From assembly GCA_947441895.1 (NCBI GenBank), contig CANEUT010000024.1, positions 1 through 14,517 on the forward strand: a DNA stretch of 14,517 nucleotides. The letters are read 5' to 3'. Both the position numbers and the translations under genes were made by a program. Under the pieces are notes generated by a model. That model saw only the letters and a program-made list of their open reading frames with translations. It did not search any database and was not told the DNA's origin. The DNA comes from Rickettsiales bacterium. Lineage in GTDB: Bacteria; Pseudomonadota; Alphaproteobacteria; Rickettsiales; UBA3002. This document shows, piece by piece, positions 13,933 to 14,517 of the stretch (its first letter is position 1; the number at the start of each line of letters is the position of its first letter).

Positions 13933-13998
13933 GCGTAGCGCTTTACGGCGCGAGCCGGAGCGTGAGCGAACGAGGGGGGCTGGGGGCGAGACGCCCCC
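13933..13998. repeat. Family B palindromic intergenic repeat, copy 3
   Basis: A GCGTAGCGCTTTA block is followed by GCGCGAGCCGGAGCGTGAGC and a perfect hairpin GGGGGCG-AGA-CGCCCCC (13982-13998). The order is the reverse of copies 1 and 2. A further small hairpin, GCGAG/CTCGC (14001-14015), runs over the stop codon of the carbonic anhydrase gene. This copy lies between the convergent ends of the PAS and carbonic anhydrase genes. Confidence 0.8.
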
Positions 13999-14005
13999 AC
14001 GCGAG

Positions 14006-14517
14006 CTATGCTCGCAATTCTTCTTTGTATTCGTGCACGTGCTTCACGTAATTCTCGGCCGAGATGGGAATGAAAGCCGCTTCTTCCGCGGTTAAGTCGC
14101 GCATGTATTTGGCGGGGTTGCCGCCCCACATTTGCCCGGTGGGAATACGTTTTTTGGGGGTGACCACCGCGCCAGCCGCCACAAATGCGCCGGTTTCTAC
14201 CACGGCAAAATCAATAATCGTCGCGCCCATGCCCACAAAACAATCATCTTCCAATGTGCAGGCATGCAGCAGCACCTGATGGCCGATGGTGACGCCGGAG
14301 CCGATGCTGGTGGGCCCCGTTTTGCGTGTGACGTGGATGATGGTGCCATCTTGAATGTTGGTGCGCGCGCCAATACGAATGGAGTTCACATCGCCGCGAA
14401 TGACGCAGCCGAACCACACGCCGGTTTCCGGCCCAATATGCACATCGCCAATCACCACCGCACCGGGCGCAATAAACGCGCTTTCATGGATGGTGGGGAA
14501 GATGCCTTTGTAAGGCA
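14006..14517 (-). CDS. Gamma-class carbonic anhydrase family protein, 5' end cut by window edge
   Basis: The C-terminal 169 codons lie in the window and read PYKGIFPTIHESAFIAPGAVV onward, so probably only a few residues are missing at the start. It forms a left-handed beta-helix of hexapeptide repeats (IGDVHIG, IRIGARTNIQDG, TSIGSGVTIGH) followed by a C-terminal helix. Three histidines in the usual zinc positions are present, one in GTIIHV and two in GHQVLLH, together with the conserved Arg/Asp of VIRGDV and the Gln of NIQDG. Proteins of this YrdA/PaaY-like group are cytosolic trimers; some hydrate CO2 and others have unknown substrates. GTG at 14458 lies inside the conserved region and is not the start. 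Its stop lies beside a family B repeat. Confidence 0.93.
   Translation of the reverse strand, partial: PYKGIFPTIHESAFIAPGAVVIGDVHIGPETGVWFGCVIRGDVNSIRIGARTNIQDGTIIHVTRKTGPTSIGSGVTIGHQVLLHACTLEDDCFVGMGATIIDFAVVETGAFVAAGAVVTPKKRIPTGQMWGGNPAKYMRDLTAEEAAFIPISAENYVKHVHEYKEELRA

Noticed and set aside
13823..14095. Possible small gene after the PAS protein
   Set aside because: The frame runs through the family B repeat and the antisense of the carbonic anhydrase gene, with no ribosome binding site or recognisable protein.

Overview
The window reads as chromosomal DNA of an alphaproteobacterium of moderate GC content. The main reason is gene order. On the minus strand rplU, rpmA, obg, proB, proA, nadD, rsfS, rlmH and gpmI follow one another, and gpmI overlaps the start of a secreted-looking protein. 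This arrangement is familiar from Alphaproteobacteria, where the next genes are usually an EnvC-like murein hydrolase activator and a CtpA-type protease. A PstA with a long N-terminal insertion, a PAS_5-like protein and an Ala/Lys-rich L21 tail fit the same assignment. The genus cannot be told from the sequence.

Layout. Positions 1-8539 are transcribed leftward. A strong sigma70-type promoter (8599-8626) drives rplU and rpmA, which end at a clear intrinsic terminator (7613-7642). Next come obg, then proB, an RDD-family membrane protein gene and proA, joined by 4-base ATGA overlaps. nadD, rsfS, rlmH and gpmI follow. These genes cover ribosome assembly and silencing (L21, L27, Obg, RsfS, RlmH), proline synthesis (ProB, ProA), NAD synthesis (NadD) and glycolysis (GpmI).

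Positions 8697-13822 are transcribed rightward and form a phosphate cluster: a PhoR-type histidine kinase, pstC, pstA, pstB and a small PAS_5-like protein gene that overlaps pstB by four bases. No pstS, phoU or phoB is present in the window. A gamma-class carbonic anhydrase gene, cut by the right edge, converges on this cluster from the minus strand.

The gaps are rich in palindromes. Three gaps in the leftward cluster carry one repeat family (family A, GTCAT...ATGAC, 73-82 bp). Three gaps in and after the phosphate cluster carry another (family B, a GGGGGC/GCCCCC hairpin joined to a GCGTAGC/GCGAGCC block). The gpmI-rlmH gap holds a separate element bounded by an 18-bp perfect inverted repeat. 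The most unusual gene-level feature is rsfS. Its open frame has no ATG, GTG or TTG start near its ribosome binding site, and an ATT codon sits at the right distance, giving a long Lys/Ala/Pro-rich N-terminal extension. No clearly new defence or mobile system was seen; the gene content is largely housekeeping.
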